Shown here piece after piece: positions 25,856 through 36,374 of a stretch of DNA of 64,000 nt. Every line of letters begins with the position of its first letter. Within the stretch, counting starts at the first letter, position 1. The translations under genes and the position numbers were made by a program. Below the pieces are notes generated by a model. It was not told where the DNA came from and did no database searches. It was given only the letters and a program-made list of their open reading frames with translations. Source of the DNA: Casuarius casuarius (lineage: Eukaryota; Chordata; Aves; Casuariiformes; Casuariidae); NCBI GenBank assembly GCA_003342895.1, contig PTFA01000050.1:129681-193680 (forward strand), in the 5' to 3' direction.

Positions 25856-27508
25856 CTTAACCTGCCACGTATGGCGCACACACTAAATGAAGTACTGTAC
25901 ATCTTTGTCCTGTCAGATGCTTTCCTTCAGAAACATGTCACTGGATCAAAGTCAAATGCGTACTCTTAAGAAGATTTTCCCCCCCAAATAGCACACCGTA
26001 TCATATTAAGGAGCACTGTAAGTTAAGTGATGATGACAGAGTTTAGCAGTTCATACCCTTAGAACAGCCTTGTGAATAAAGGCAAGCTTTGGGACCTTTC
26101 CTACTGTATATGCCTGATCTTATACCTGTCAAATATGTTATATTAAGAGTGCCTGCAATTGGCCATGCCTCGCTGCCATTAATCAAACCTAACCTAAGGA
26201 GATGATACATTTTCTATCTATTTGAGAAGATTTAAATCTCCTCCCTGTTGAGGAAGCTTACTGAGGCAAAAATGGATTTACTAGCATGTATCAGAGAGGT
26301 AAAGTAAACCAACAGTTCAGCACATTCCTCTTAGCAGCTACCACCCTTGTTTTCTTCGTGTATGTGGGTATCTTCATTGGTTTTACTTTTTCATTCGGCA
26401 CTGTACTGCTTTCATCTTCACCTGCTAATTTGTCAAGGTCATTCTAAAATTAATGTAGGTTGGAGTTATCACCATATTGAACAATGCTAATGAATTTTCT
26501 GTTAGCAAGATTATTGCCAAAATATTAGTAGTGAACATTTTCCACATCACTAGACACTCTGAACATGTATGTATATTCATCACCATGGAAACATGAGGTT
26601 CATTTGTGTAGTTTTGAGTTTATTCTTAAACCAGCCCCAGTCATTTTTGATGGTTCTGTAACTAGCTTTCTTAGCTGAAGGAATTTTGGGGGTAATCATG
26701 GATAGTTTTAAATTCTGAAACCTAGTGTAACACATAGCTCTTTTAAATGTTATTCCACTATCTAGAAACAGTGTCCTACCTGTTAAGCTCGTCCCTCTCT
26801 TAGGCAGTTCATTACAAGAGATGCTTCTATACATATAGCAGATTTACTTCTCAAGCAGTTTGCCAGTCGCATTTCCGACTGGATATATGAAAGTGAAAAT
26901 CTGGACCCTGCCAATGAAGAATAAGACCATTTCTCCATAGTTTCTGCAGCTGAGGCAGTGAGCTGTGTCTCCTGAAGATGGATGAAAATTTTGTTTGCAC
27001 AAGCCTTATAAAAGCCTGTTGCACTTTAGCCATTGGTGAACCATTTTATCATGATTTCAACAAAATCATGGAGGAGGTTAAGTTAGGGTTCGTGGATGCT
27101 ATGGGCTGATTTGTTTCTGCATACTACAAGGAATAACTTTTACCAAAATCTAATCGTTCTTTTTGTGCTGCAGGTCATCAGTTGAAGTAGGTTTAGTCTG
27201 GTATACAATGAACACCTTCTATCTGAGTAATAGGAAATGGTCCTAAAAAGTGGAGGATGGGAGGTCCCTCTATCTATCTTATAAGAGGTTTGAAGTAACG
27301 GGAAGACATCATGTTCTATCTGATAATTCTGAATTTAATAGCAAAAAGTATGGATTTTTTTTAACTGAAAAGCCATCTTGGTGTTTATAGTAGTGGAATA
27401 TAAAGAAACAGAAAAGTAGATACAGAGCTTGATAGTGAGAGGCAATCTTAGTAAATGTATTTAAACTATTCAGACTCTTTTCTAATGATCCCTTACTGTA
27501 ACTCGTAG
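25856..27508. other. Non-coding DNA, no gene seen
   Basis: AT-rich unique-looking sequence. No repeat family, RNA gene or supported open frame was found. Confidence 0.65.
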
Positions 27509-27606
27509 GAGCTGAAGGAAACATTTCCATGCAGCCACAGCTCCTCAACGGTTACGCTGCGCACTCACTGCTCACATCAGACGAATTCAGAACAGGAACC
27601 TTAAAG
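27509..27606 (+). other. Candidate coding exon, 98 bp
   Basis: A moderate acceptor (CTGTAACTCGTAG ending at 27508) and a good donor (TTAAAG/GTGAAAG at 27607) bound a block that is open in one frame, with codons in phase at 27511-27606. The peptide contains MQPQLLNGYAAHSLL followed by an acidic/polar stretch ending in GTLK. The composition looks protein-like, and the CpG and GC content is higher than in the AT-rich flanks. The frame meets a stop at 27499 upstream and at 27634 downstream, consistent with an exon inside introns. I do not recognise the protein. No neighbouring exon of matching phase was found, so it may be an isolated exon of a gene with very large introns, an old exon relic, or chance. 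Confidence 0.25.
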
Positions 27607-28894
27607 GTGAAAGCCTTCATGCTCCTCTCCCTAATCTTTTAATCCATTCATATTCTTTGACCTCAAGTATTAGACCTCCCTTATTAAATCCACCTGGGCA
27701 TGGTGGATTGCTTTCCTCCACCGAAGAAAGGAGAAGAGGTATTTATGGAAGTAAAGGTGAAGAGCACTGGTAAAAGAAAATCAGTTCTCTGTGTGAAACT
27801 ATATGAAAGTTTCTCTGCTGACCTGGGGCTTCTATTTCGGGGTTTTTGAGGGGTCACTTCTGCTTGTGAAGTTGTGTTTTTCGATTTTTGAATATTTTGT
27901 TTTGTCTGTTTCTTTGGTCTGGCTATTGGTGTTAGCAGCAAGTTCTGTTACAGGCTGAATTGTAATTTTTCCCTTTTGGGGTATGTTGGGGCTCCAGGAT
28001 TGTTTCAGTATAAAATTGTATTTCAGCATCAACAAATGGCTCTCGTAAGTAAGACAGAAGGGGACCCCACCTGAAGGGGGCCATCCTTTATCCGTTAGAG
28101 TTGTCCTTGATTACTGGCTGACTTGATGCGAGTAACCGGCTGGAAAAGCTTTATGTAAGCAATAGATTTAGAAAAACTCATCAAGTAAATGCTGTCCTCA
28201 GAATGGGATTGTGAGTGGTTTTTCCCCTTAGAACGTAGCACTTTTAAAAATAGTGTTGCACAGTGGCAGACACTAAACAGAAATTTGTTTATTATTTTTT
28301 GTCGTACTTCAGATTATTTACTTCAATCAAAAATAAACTGAGACTTTGTTAGATGCAAGACTGCGTGTAAATGCTTCCCATTCCGTTTGTGTTAACAGAA
28401 GAGCATGTATCAATTTTTGTGTGTTTTCTCTATTCAGATGCTGTGATCAGTGTGTAAGGTAAAGCTGGTATGTTTTTGAGTGACCCACGGTATATGCTTT
28501 AAGAGGATCAAAGGAAATTGTATACGCTAAGTTTTAGACTCCTTTTTTTTTCCTCCCGAAGCTCTCTAGCATTCTTCAGCTCCCTTCACGTTTCATACAA
28601 CTGCTTTCTCTCTGCTGGTGTAAGGACAAGCACGTGGTGCCTCCCCTCCAGATGCCTGCTGAGTATGGTAGCATTCCCTCATCTTCCTTTGAGTGAGCTG
28701 TCAGAGATCTCCCCTTCTGCCTGAGTGATTCCATATATCACTTACAGAAGAGTTAATGGCAGTCAGGATCCCATTCTACACTTTAGTCTCCTTTATCCCC
28801 TTCAGCGCTTCAGATCCTACAGCAGTTGTAGTGCTTGTTGACCCTTTGCACCAATGGTTGTTTCATGTGGTAGAAAATTGTTTCTTCCTCTTAG
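27607..28894. other. Non-coding DNA, no gene seen
   Basis: Mixed sequence with no recognised repeat. Frames of 60-85 codons on both strands have no recognisable domains. Confidence 0.6.
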
Positions 28895-28974
28895 TTATGA
28901 AGTGTTTCTGGATTGTGCATTGGACCAACAGCATCAAGTAATGACAACTCCGAAAGCAGCAGAGACGAGCAGAG
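28895..28974 (+). other. Weak candidate exon, 80 bp
   Basis: A strong acceptor (GTTTCTTCCTCTTAG ending at 28894) is followed 80 bases later by a moderate donor (CAGAG/GTAACG at 28975). One frame is open across the block and beyond. The peptide is unremarkable and matches no family I recognise. Its phase does not join to the candidate at 27509 in that block's open frame. It could be a non-coding exon or chance. Confidence 0.12.
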
Positions 28975-31410
28975 GTAACGTTTGGGCTGCTGGAGGGAGC
29001 AGCACTGCTAGCAGGCTTCGACAGCGACAGCTTGGGATCCAGGCTGTGCCGCACAGACAGATATTTTACAACAGTAAAATGTAGTTTCTTGCACGTGGGG
29101 TGTAATTGCAGGCTGACAAACGCATCCAGTTTAATGCCTTGTTCCTAAAGGATGAGAAGTGTGTGATTTCCCGTCAGCACGTATATGGCGAGCGGTAGAA
29201 TATCCAGCAAGTTAGAGCTCTGCTAGATGATGATGTGGATCACACGAATGCTTGATGTCAGCTGCTGCTTACCTCATGCATCTGTGAAACAGCACAGAGA
29301 GGAGACTTCTAGGAAATGAAAAGCATATAAAGGAGCAAGGAGTAAGTATGTGGGTAGCACTCCTAATGGGGAGAGCAAATCTACATAAAAAAAGAGCTTT
29401 TCTGCTTGTTTAGACAGCACCACTTAACCCTGAACAAATATTTAGATACATTATATTCAGTGGTATTCTTTTTTTTAATGAATGGGGCTATTTGCATGTA
29501 TACTTCACTAGAGCTCGGAGTTCTCATTCCCTGGCTTCTTTTCATTCTGACATGAGTGAAATGCCTTTTTCTTAGCTTTTTATCCAAGGTCCCTTTCCTG
29601 TGAGTTTCCAGTGCAAGTTTATGTATGGCTTTGTCTATAAAGCTTGGTGCCAATACCTCTATTGCTTATTTCTTTTGATAAACAGAAGTTATAACACTGC
29701 CCAGCTTTGTGTTTTTCGCTTGGCTGGTAATCTGCATTGTACTGCTCCCCTCACCCCTCCCTTTTGCAACTGTCTAGTTATATTTAAATGCCAAAAAAAC
29801 AGAATTAGTTTTGCACATCAACACTGACTTATAAGGCTATTTGAAGTTAAAGCTCTTTGCCAGTTTCCATTTTCTTCACAGTGTTCCCTTCCGCCTCTGG
29901 TTTGAAGAAGAAGAAAAAAAAGTTATTTAACAAAACTTGATCTGTTTGAAACTGAAAAGTCCAAGCTGTCCTTCCTGTGCTACCAGAGACAGAATGAGAA
30001 ATGAAGGCTGAAGGGCTAGGCCCATTGCAGGAAAAAATGCCCAAAAAGGTCAGGAAGAAATGGGAGCCTTTTCATTTTGTGCTCCCCGGGTGATATTCAA
30101 TAACTCTTTTGGTCTTTATACTGTAGGACATAGGCTCATTTGCTCAATTTGGGGTGACAGCAGCATGTTTTGTCAGAACATAGCTGGAGTTTTAAATGAG
30201 GACGGCATTCTGAGGCAGTAGGAAACATCCTTTATCTTAGCAACAGGAGGGCATGGAAATGCACGTTTTTTTGGCAGCAGTCGTATAAATCTAGTGTTTT
30301 TGAGGAGCTGACCCAGACCGTGTGCAAGGAATGCTCAGTTTCCCTTTGACGGTGCGATTTCCTGTTCCACGTTTGAGCGCTTGTCTGGGCTGGATACTGA
30401 AGAAAGTCCTCACCAGTGACTTGAAAGGAAATCAGCTCTGTCTCTGGATGTTTGGCAGCAGCAACGTTCATTGTTAAGGGATTTATAAATATATATATTT
30501 ATACACACACATGCACGCACACGCTGCACACACATGGAGAATGAAAAAAACCTAACGCCTCTACTCTTATTTTTTTAAAGGGTTAGTTATTATAGTGACA
30601 CTCATTACCGCTTTTGCTTAAGAATCTCTCAGTGCTATCTTTGTATACCATTCTTTCAAAGGACTTATAACTTGCCTAAAAAGATGTAATTCTTGGGCTC
30701 GATATGAAATACAGGGTCTTAGTCTGCAAGTCATCTTTTCAGATAGAATAAGCAGTTTTTAAAGCTCTTGGCATGTCAGAAATAAATAAAAACAAATCTG
30801 TTCTAAGCAGAGAGGTGTTTAAATTTAATTTTTTCCCAGTTCACTGAGGTCAAGTATATTCTAATTTATTTCCCCTTGGATTTTTTGGTCTTTCAAGTCA
30901 CTGCCATGAATATAAGTGTCTTTGGATAGTTTAGAAAATATAAAAATGATGAAGTGATATCTTTTTGGAAAGCTGCTGCTGTGTAGTAACTCTTAAGCAG
31001 CTGTTACACCTTTTGTGTCAATAATCCGTATATTAAAGAGTCATTAAGCACTCGGTTACATGATAGATCGTAATGGCTCAGTGTAAACCTATTGTGTAAA
31101 TCTGTAGAGAGAGACCTTTTGTTTGTGGAAAGCAGAATTTTGAGCCAGTGGAGTGCCTAAATATGTATGTCTCATGGTTTCTAGTGACTTTTACTGACTC
31201 ATTAGAGTCTATGCGAGAAAAATTATAAGCATTTGATACATTTCTGCTTTTTATTCTTTTCTAATTAGAAAATCATGGAAGAAAAAAGCATGAACTCTTT
31301 AAAAACTTTTTGTGGTTCTTTTGACTCTTCTAAGCTTCTGGGTCTAAGTTCTGTAACTTTTTTTTTATTTTCATAGTACCTAGCATGGGGGGGGCTTCGA
31401 CCTGGCTGTA
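28975..31410. other. Non-coding DNA, no gene seen
   Basis: AT-rich sequence without a supported gene. It includes the AT/CA microsatellite at 30485-30535. No repeat family was recognised. Confidence 0.65.
30485..30535. repeat. AT and CA dinucleotide microsatellite
   Basis: A self-complementary AT run (TATAAATATATATATTTATA) grades into imperfect CA repeats (ACACACAC, GCACGCACAC). It is a simple tandem repeat with no coding role. Confidence 0.85.
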
Positions 31411-31489
31411 GGACTTAGTTTATGGTATTGGCATGTCTACGTAGTGCAGTACACCCTCCGAAGGACTGATGGGAGTGGAGTGATGCTGT

Positions 31490-31900
31490 GAAGGGGCGAG
31501 CGCGGGGCAGGCGGTGCTCGGAGGGGCCGTTCTGCCGGGAAGCCCCGTCGGAGCGGTGCCAGGCCTTTGCGTGAGCGCTGGGTACACGTCCCGTCCCTCT
31601 CCGCGAGCCCTGGCGGCCCCGGGGCCTCTGCCGCTGCTGGACCCAGGCGGTGTGGCCGTGCGGGGGGCCTCCCTCGGAGGCAGGTCGCAGCCGCAGGGGA
31701 CGGGGCGAGCCGATGAAAGGAGCACGGTGCAGCGTGCCGTGGCGATGAGCGTTGTACCTTCGGGAGCGAGCTGCCCAGGCAGCCGGTCCTTTCTCCGGTC
31801 CCCTCCGGGGCAAGCGTTGCTTCCCTAACGGGGAGCGTGCAGCGAGGCGCGCGGCAGCCCTCGGTGGGCTGAATGGGGCAAAACGGGGCAGTGGGAACAC
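31490..31900. promoter_or_regulatory. CpG island, candidate promoter
   Basis: Dense CpG and high GC over about 400 bases, starting just after a short G run at 31387. It opens the 31.5-32.9 kb island cluster. Frames on both strands are long here, including a reverse frame of 304 codons (31437-32351). It contains no recognisable domain, is rich in Pro, Arg and Ala, and overlaps equally open frames on the other strand, so I treat it as a composition effect. The island may be a promoter for an unseen transcript in either direction. Confidence 0.5.
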
Positions 31901-32159
31901 GCAGGCTGACTCTTCGTGCGTGATCAAGTGGCCTCATTTCCACTCTTTCCCTCCCCTCTCCATCCCCTCGCACGTATTTCAAAACTGTCCCAGACCTTCT
32001 ATGCCTTGGAGAGAGATTAATTTCCAAAGTAACACCCACGGAGAAAATCACGTCCAAAATATGCTCTTCTGGTGCCAGAAGAAGAACAATAAATGACTGG
32101 GAAGAAGTGAAAATGCATTTCCAGACTAGACAAAACCCACCTCCCCTCCTCCCCCAAGC

Positions 32160-32400
32160 AAAACCGCATGGCCGTCGCGCTCCGGTTCCTGCAGGTTTTA
32201 GGGCGAGAGTCTGTCTAAGGGGAGCAGGTTGCGCTGAGGTGTGGGGACTAATCCCGGGCTGGGGGAAACGGCACACGATCCTTTGACAGTGTTTTTTTGC
32301 CAGTGATCTGAAGGCACTTTGGGGAGGGGAGGGCTCAATGCCTGAAGCCAAGAGGAAGGGGAAATAGCCCGGGCGGGTTTACATTCAGGTCTCCAGAGTC
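32160..32400. other. GC-rich linker between CpG islands
   Basis: G-rich segment with scattered CpG sites (for example at 32165-32205 and 32250-32380), joining the islands at 31.5 and 32.75 kb. No gene was recognised. Confidence 0.35.
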
Positions 32401-32668
32401 CCATCCTCCAGACAGGGAGCAATCCATTGCTGCATTTTGGAGGAAATTCAGCGAAAGAACGAGACAAAAAATGTCAAATGGCATATGTGTCTCCCTTCTT
32501 TTTTAGCACTGTTAAACACCTCACCACCCGTTCCACAACAGTTCACCCCCAAATCTCAGCAATGACGTCTTCCTCGTGGGGTCCTTTCACTCCTGGCTGC
32601 TTTTCTTGATGTTCTTCAGAGTAGAGGGTGGAACCTACCCGAACCCCTGTAATGTCCTACTTTTTCAG

Positions 32669-32709
32669 TGGGGAAAAAAGGCATGGTGCTTGACTGCGTT
32701 GGATGTCAG
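32669..32709 (+). other. Candidate 41-bp exon between strong splice signals
   Basis: A strong acceptor (CCTACTTTTTCAG ending at 32668) and a strong donor (GTCAG/GTGAGC at 32710) enclose 41 bases that are open in two of three forward frames. It lies inside a CpG-island cluster, where first or second exons are often found. The block is too short to identify. It could be a small exon of a coding or non-coding transcript, or chance pairing of signals. Confidence 0.2.
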
Positions 32710-32739
32710 GTGAGCACCAAGGGTGGGTGTTCCCAGCTT

Positions 32740-32895
32740 CCCTGTCGCCCAGAAGGGTACGGCTCCCCCGTCGCGGGCACCCCGCAGAGCCCCGCGGGGC
32801 AGCGCCGGCTCCGTGGCGGGGAAGGCGGCCGGGGCTGCAAGGACCTCGCGTCTTCACTGCTGGGGCTGTGGGAGCCTTTGAAGGGGAAGAGCCCC
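32740..32895. promoter_or_regulatory. CpG island
   Basis: About 150 bases very rich in GC and CpG (densest at 32765-32850), the distal part of the 31.5-32.9 kb cluster. Frames on both strands are open by composition and lack known domains. A promoter or promoter-proximal element is plausible. Confidence 0.45.
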
Positions 32896-33010
32896 GTTTT
32901 GCAGAAAGGATTGCAATGCCTCTGAAATTGGTGTCGCTATCTGAATTATTGTATAAAAAAGAGACGGCTCTTGACCTCCTAAGTTTGTTCTAAAATGAGA
33001 GAGTCGGGGA

Positions 33011-33105
33011 GAGGGAAGCAGGGGAAGAGACCTCTGCAGGTCGCTCAGCAAGCCGGTGGCAGAGCCATGAATAAAGATGAAACGTTCTGACTTCCAGTTC
33101 TCACT
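33011..33105 (+). mobile_element. MIR-like SINE fragment
   Basis: The order of a purine-rich lead-in, a 'cagcaagccggtggcagagc' segment and a following 'gacttccagttc' segment resembles the conserved part of MIR-type tRNA SINEs, which are old in all amniotes. Divergence is high. It sits directly after the CpG cluster. Confidence 0.5.
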
Positions 33106-34379
33106 CTTTACTCTTTGGTTGCTCATTTTTCAGTGCACAGCAGAAGACAACTTGATCCGTATTGGTTAGACAGAAGTCTCGGGAGTAAATCCAAAACTAA
33201 TTTTTGGCTGGAATTGTTTAATGCCAGCCTATCCATAATATTTGCGTTTTACAAATCTCTCCATTGTGATGGTAGAGTCACCATAGAATACATGTGGGCT
33301 ACTATGTTCTGTTTTCTTTTGAGCCTTTTCTTTTTTTTTAAACTGAAAATGCAAAACTTTTTTTTTTCTGTTTTACAGGGAGGCTTTTAGCTGGATTTCT
33401 TTTCTGATGCACACACAAACGTTGCTTTAGATCAGCATCTGTTTTAAGTTAGTTTTTGCCCTAGTAAAAAAACTTCATTCATTATATGGACAAATTGCTG
33501 CTATCCAAATATTTTATTTGATCAATTGACTAAATGCAAACTTTTCCTTCCAAATGCTGCAGTTTTTCTTTAAAAGGAATGCTACAAAGTGTGAGCGTAT
33601 TTTGAGAAATCAGTATGTGGTTTAGCCAAAAAAAGCTTGCACATGTTTTATTAATATAATTATCACATGCGGAATATAGTTTACAGAGATGGTCTCTAAC
33701 TGTAATTCGTATTTATATGATTTTTGTGTTGTGTAACGTATCTAAAGGAACGACTTTTCTTGCCCTTTGAAGCTCTTTCCATTGGACTCTTAATTTCTAC
33801 TTTGTTTTTCGATCAGAGTAGCTGTGACTATTTGAAAAGCATGAAATCTCTAAATTATGGAATCGGAGTACTCTGCTTTCAGCCGCCAGCGCAGGGAAAC
33901 TATCTGAATACACAAAATTAGAAAAACATATACAGCATAGTTGTTTAAAATTCACAGCTGTCAACATCAAGTGTTTTGTGTAGCAGAAAGAATGTAAGAA
34001 ACATTGAGTTAACAAAATAGCTGCAGATGGATTGGTTCTCTGTGACTTCTCCCTGGTCATTGTCTACAGTCTGTTTTTCCGAGATTCATTTGCATCGAAG
34101 TACAAAGGTCCTCTGTTGGAGACCCTGCTCAGCATCTCCCGATATTTTGTCTTTAAAGGGGCCTTCCTGTCCATGGCGTCGCTAGTTTTCATTGCGCCTC
34201 TCCTTAGGAACCAACAGAAATCGGTTATTTGAGTGTAACGTGCAGCACAAAGTGGTGTTTTCATTTAGAATAAAGCTGGTGGAAGCTGCGGATGGGGGCT
34301 CCCACCTCAAGGAGTTATTCAAAGAAAGCTGTATTTGAGCAAGAGCGGTTGTTTATGAGAATGAAGTTATTAGGGGTTA
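33106..34379. other. Non-coding DNA, no gene seen
   Basis: AT-rich DNA with no recognised repeat. Overlapping frames of 60-90 codons lack recognisable domains. Confidence 0.6.
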
Positions 34380-34640
34380 TTCAGATTGCCAGCTTTTTAT
34401 TTATGCTGTCTGACATGACAGAAATGGCATCGGTGAACATCAAGTATTGGAATATGTAATTTTGTATGCTAATTATAGCCTGAGTTTTCCCACCAACACT
34501 GAGGAAATGCATTATTTATTATTTATTCTGCTTCAGAAGTCATAAAGCACCTTTAAAAATAAACAACTGAATAAATCTGATTACAAATATTGCTAAGAAC
34601 CAGATATAATATAATGTAACTATTAGTGAGAGTATCAAAC
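34380..34640. promoter_or_regulatory. Candidate conserved regulatory element
   Basis: AT-rich segment with a CTGTC/GACAG inverted pair (34406-34421) of the type bound by TALE homeodomain proteins, plus several TTTAT/ATAAA and TAAT cores. There are no simple runs or repeats. It is inferred from motif texture only. Confidence 0.18.
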
Positions 34641-35691
34641 TATATTTTGTCATAAATATTATAATCTAATAATAACTAATTATTGCTCATTTTTGTTCTT
34701 CCTGCCTATTTCAGTAATTTTCTTTGCCTTGTATAGCAAAGGGCATTCTGCAAGGGCTGAATCTAGGACACTGGAATTCTGCACCTCTTTGCAGGGTAGA
34801 AAATTGTACAGAAGCTTAGCTCTTTTTTCTTTATTTTGCAGAGACTTCCACTTATTTTACAATAGCTGAAGGTTTGTCAGCATTTCCAAAGGGTTGTTTT
34901 CAGAGATTTACACCTTGTTGTAGGCTGAAACTTGGCAAACAGGACTGCATGCCTGAAGGGATTTACTGTTTAACATGTCTGAATATTAACATGATTAAGC
35001 AAAAATTGGATGACTTTATTAACCATAACTTGATTAAAGGGTGATTAGTCATTTCTGAGTTTGAGAATAACAGTTTTCTACGTTTGGTGTTGCAGAAAGG
35101 GGTTTTTGCTGCTCGTTTTTTTCTTTTTGTGTGGAGTGTAGCTGGTTTTTAGGGGTGCATCCTGCATGCAGCAAGCACAGCTAGAGCTCGGGTTAGAACC
35201 TGGCAAATATTCATTCTGCCTATCTCACCCCACCCAGATGCAGTCGATGCAGAGAGATTTGCCATATTTTTAAATTATAAGACTTGCCTAATATAGACAA
35301 ATTTTCTAAAAATGGAAAAGCGTTTGTACGAGCAAAATATTTTCATCAGTTTCCGGATGTTTATGCAAATGTATGTGAACATCCACAGTGGTGACTTTTA
35401 AAAGTGCAGCATTGGAGCTGGCTTGAGAGACAGCAGGGTCTGCTGCATTAAACTTGGTATGAGGAATGTTTATCACTAACTGGTGTTAATTATACTTTGT
35501 ACTTGCAGCAATTTACAGTATTAGTTAGGAGGTAGAAAAATAGTTGCGTTCTACTGGTGACTGGAAAAGTGAGCCATTTATATCCACTCCTCATTTAAGA
35601 GTTTTTTAATTGTTGGCAGGGTTTGGTCTACTTTATTTATATTTTATTTAAAAAAAGCAAAATATATTTGAGGACTCCATAGCTCCCAGCT
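34641..35691. other. Non-coding DNA, no gene seen
   Basis: AT-rich sequence with no recognised repeat family or open frame of note. Confidence 0.65.
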
Positions 35692-35731
35692 CCACTGAAG
35701 TTAATGGATGTTTTACCATTAACTTGAGTGG
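35692..35731. mobile_element. Palindromic DNA-element relic
   Basis: Two 16-base arms (35692-35707 and 35716-35731) are reverse complements at 15 of 16 positions around an 8-base loop. The arms contain a 'ccactgaagttaatgg' motif. This resembles the centre of palindromic non-autonomous DNA elements common in sauropsids. Confidence 0.5.
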
Positions 35732-35894
35732 TACCAAACTTGTGTACTTTTTGTCATTTTCGGGGCTCTGAGATGGAGGTTCGTATAGCTCTTTAGAGCC
35801 CTATCACACCAACAATGAGTAAATACAAAAAAGGAAAAGCATTTATTTCCTTATAATACGAAGTAAAAAATTGCAGTCAAGCCTAATGAAAACA

Positions 35895-36240
35895 TTATTA
35901 CAATGTTTAAAAAACAGCCTAATTTAGAGTCCTAGTTTCAAGAAATAAACAATAGAGCTAAGTAATTTAATAAAAGTAGCTGCTGAAAAAGACCCTGTAT
36001 TGATAAATTTTTATCATTACATGTGCCATTGAATTTTAATTAGAATTTAGCTATCTTACATAGTAATTAACTCAAATGAGAATTCTACAGAAACTGCTCT
36101 AGAAAAGGAGTGTTCGTATATGCTAATGACTACTATGCGTGATTAAACATTGAGAAAATAAACTCCAAATGCATGCTAATAAATGGTGAAATTTACTATG
36201 TAGAATTAATATCTGACGGAGAGATAGCGGGATGTTTCCA
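35895..36240. promoter_or_regulatory. Candidate conserved regulatory element
   Basis: AT-rich but complex segment dense in homeodomain-type cores (TTAATTAG, TAATTAA, ATGCTAAT, ATGCATGCTAAT). POU-like octamer relatives occur near 36120 and 36170. It lies just upstream of a DNA-element relic. Function is inferred from texture only. Confidence 0.2.
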
Positions 36241-36285
36241 AGCCTGCATTTATTGTATAAGTCAGCACATTATGTTTAAAACTTA

Positions 36286-36374
36286 GGGCCTTATCCTGCA
36301 ATTGCTTTCACTGAAGTCGCTTGCTTCATGTGAGCAATTCCACTGAAAATAATGGGACTACCTATATGAGTATG
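36286..36374 (+). mobile_element. Palindromic DNA-element (MITE-like) relic
   Basis: The block begins GGGCCTTATCCTGCAATTGC and carries 'cactgaa' and 'aatgggactacctatatgag' segments. This matches the remembered layout of a sauropsid MITE-like family, which opens with a 'gatcctgca' type end and has a central 'caatgggactactcatgtg' type segment. Only about half the palindrome is recognisable. Confidence 0.5.

Noticed and set aside
31415..31927. Reverse open frame of 170 codons
   Set aside because: It overlaps two other reverse frames and a forward frame in the same CpG island, and no domain is visible.
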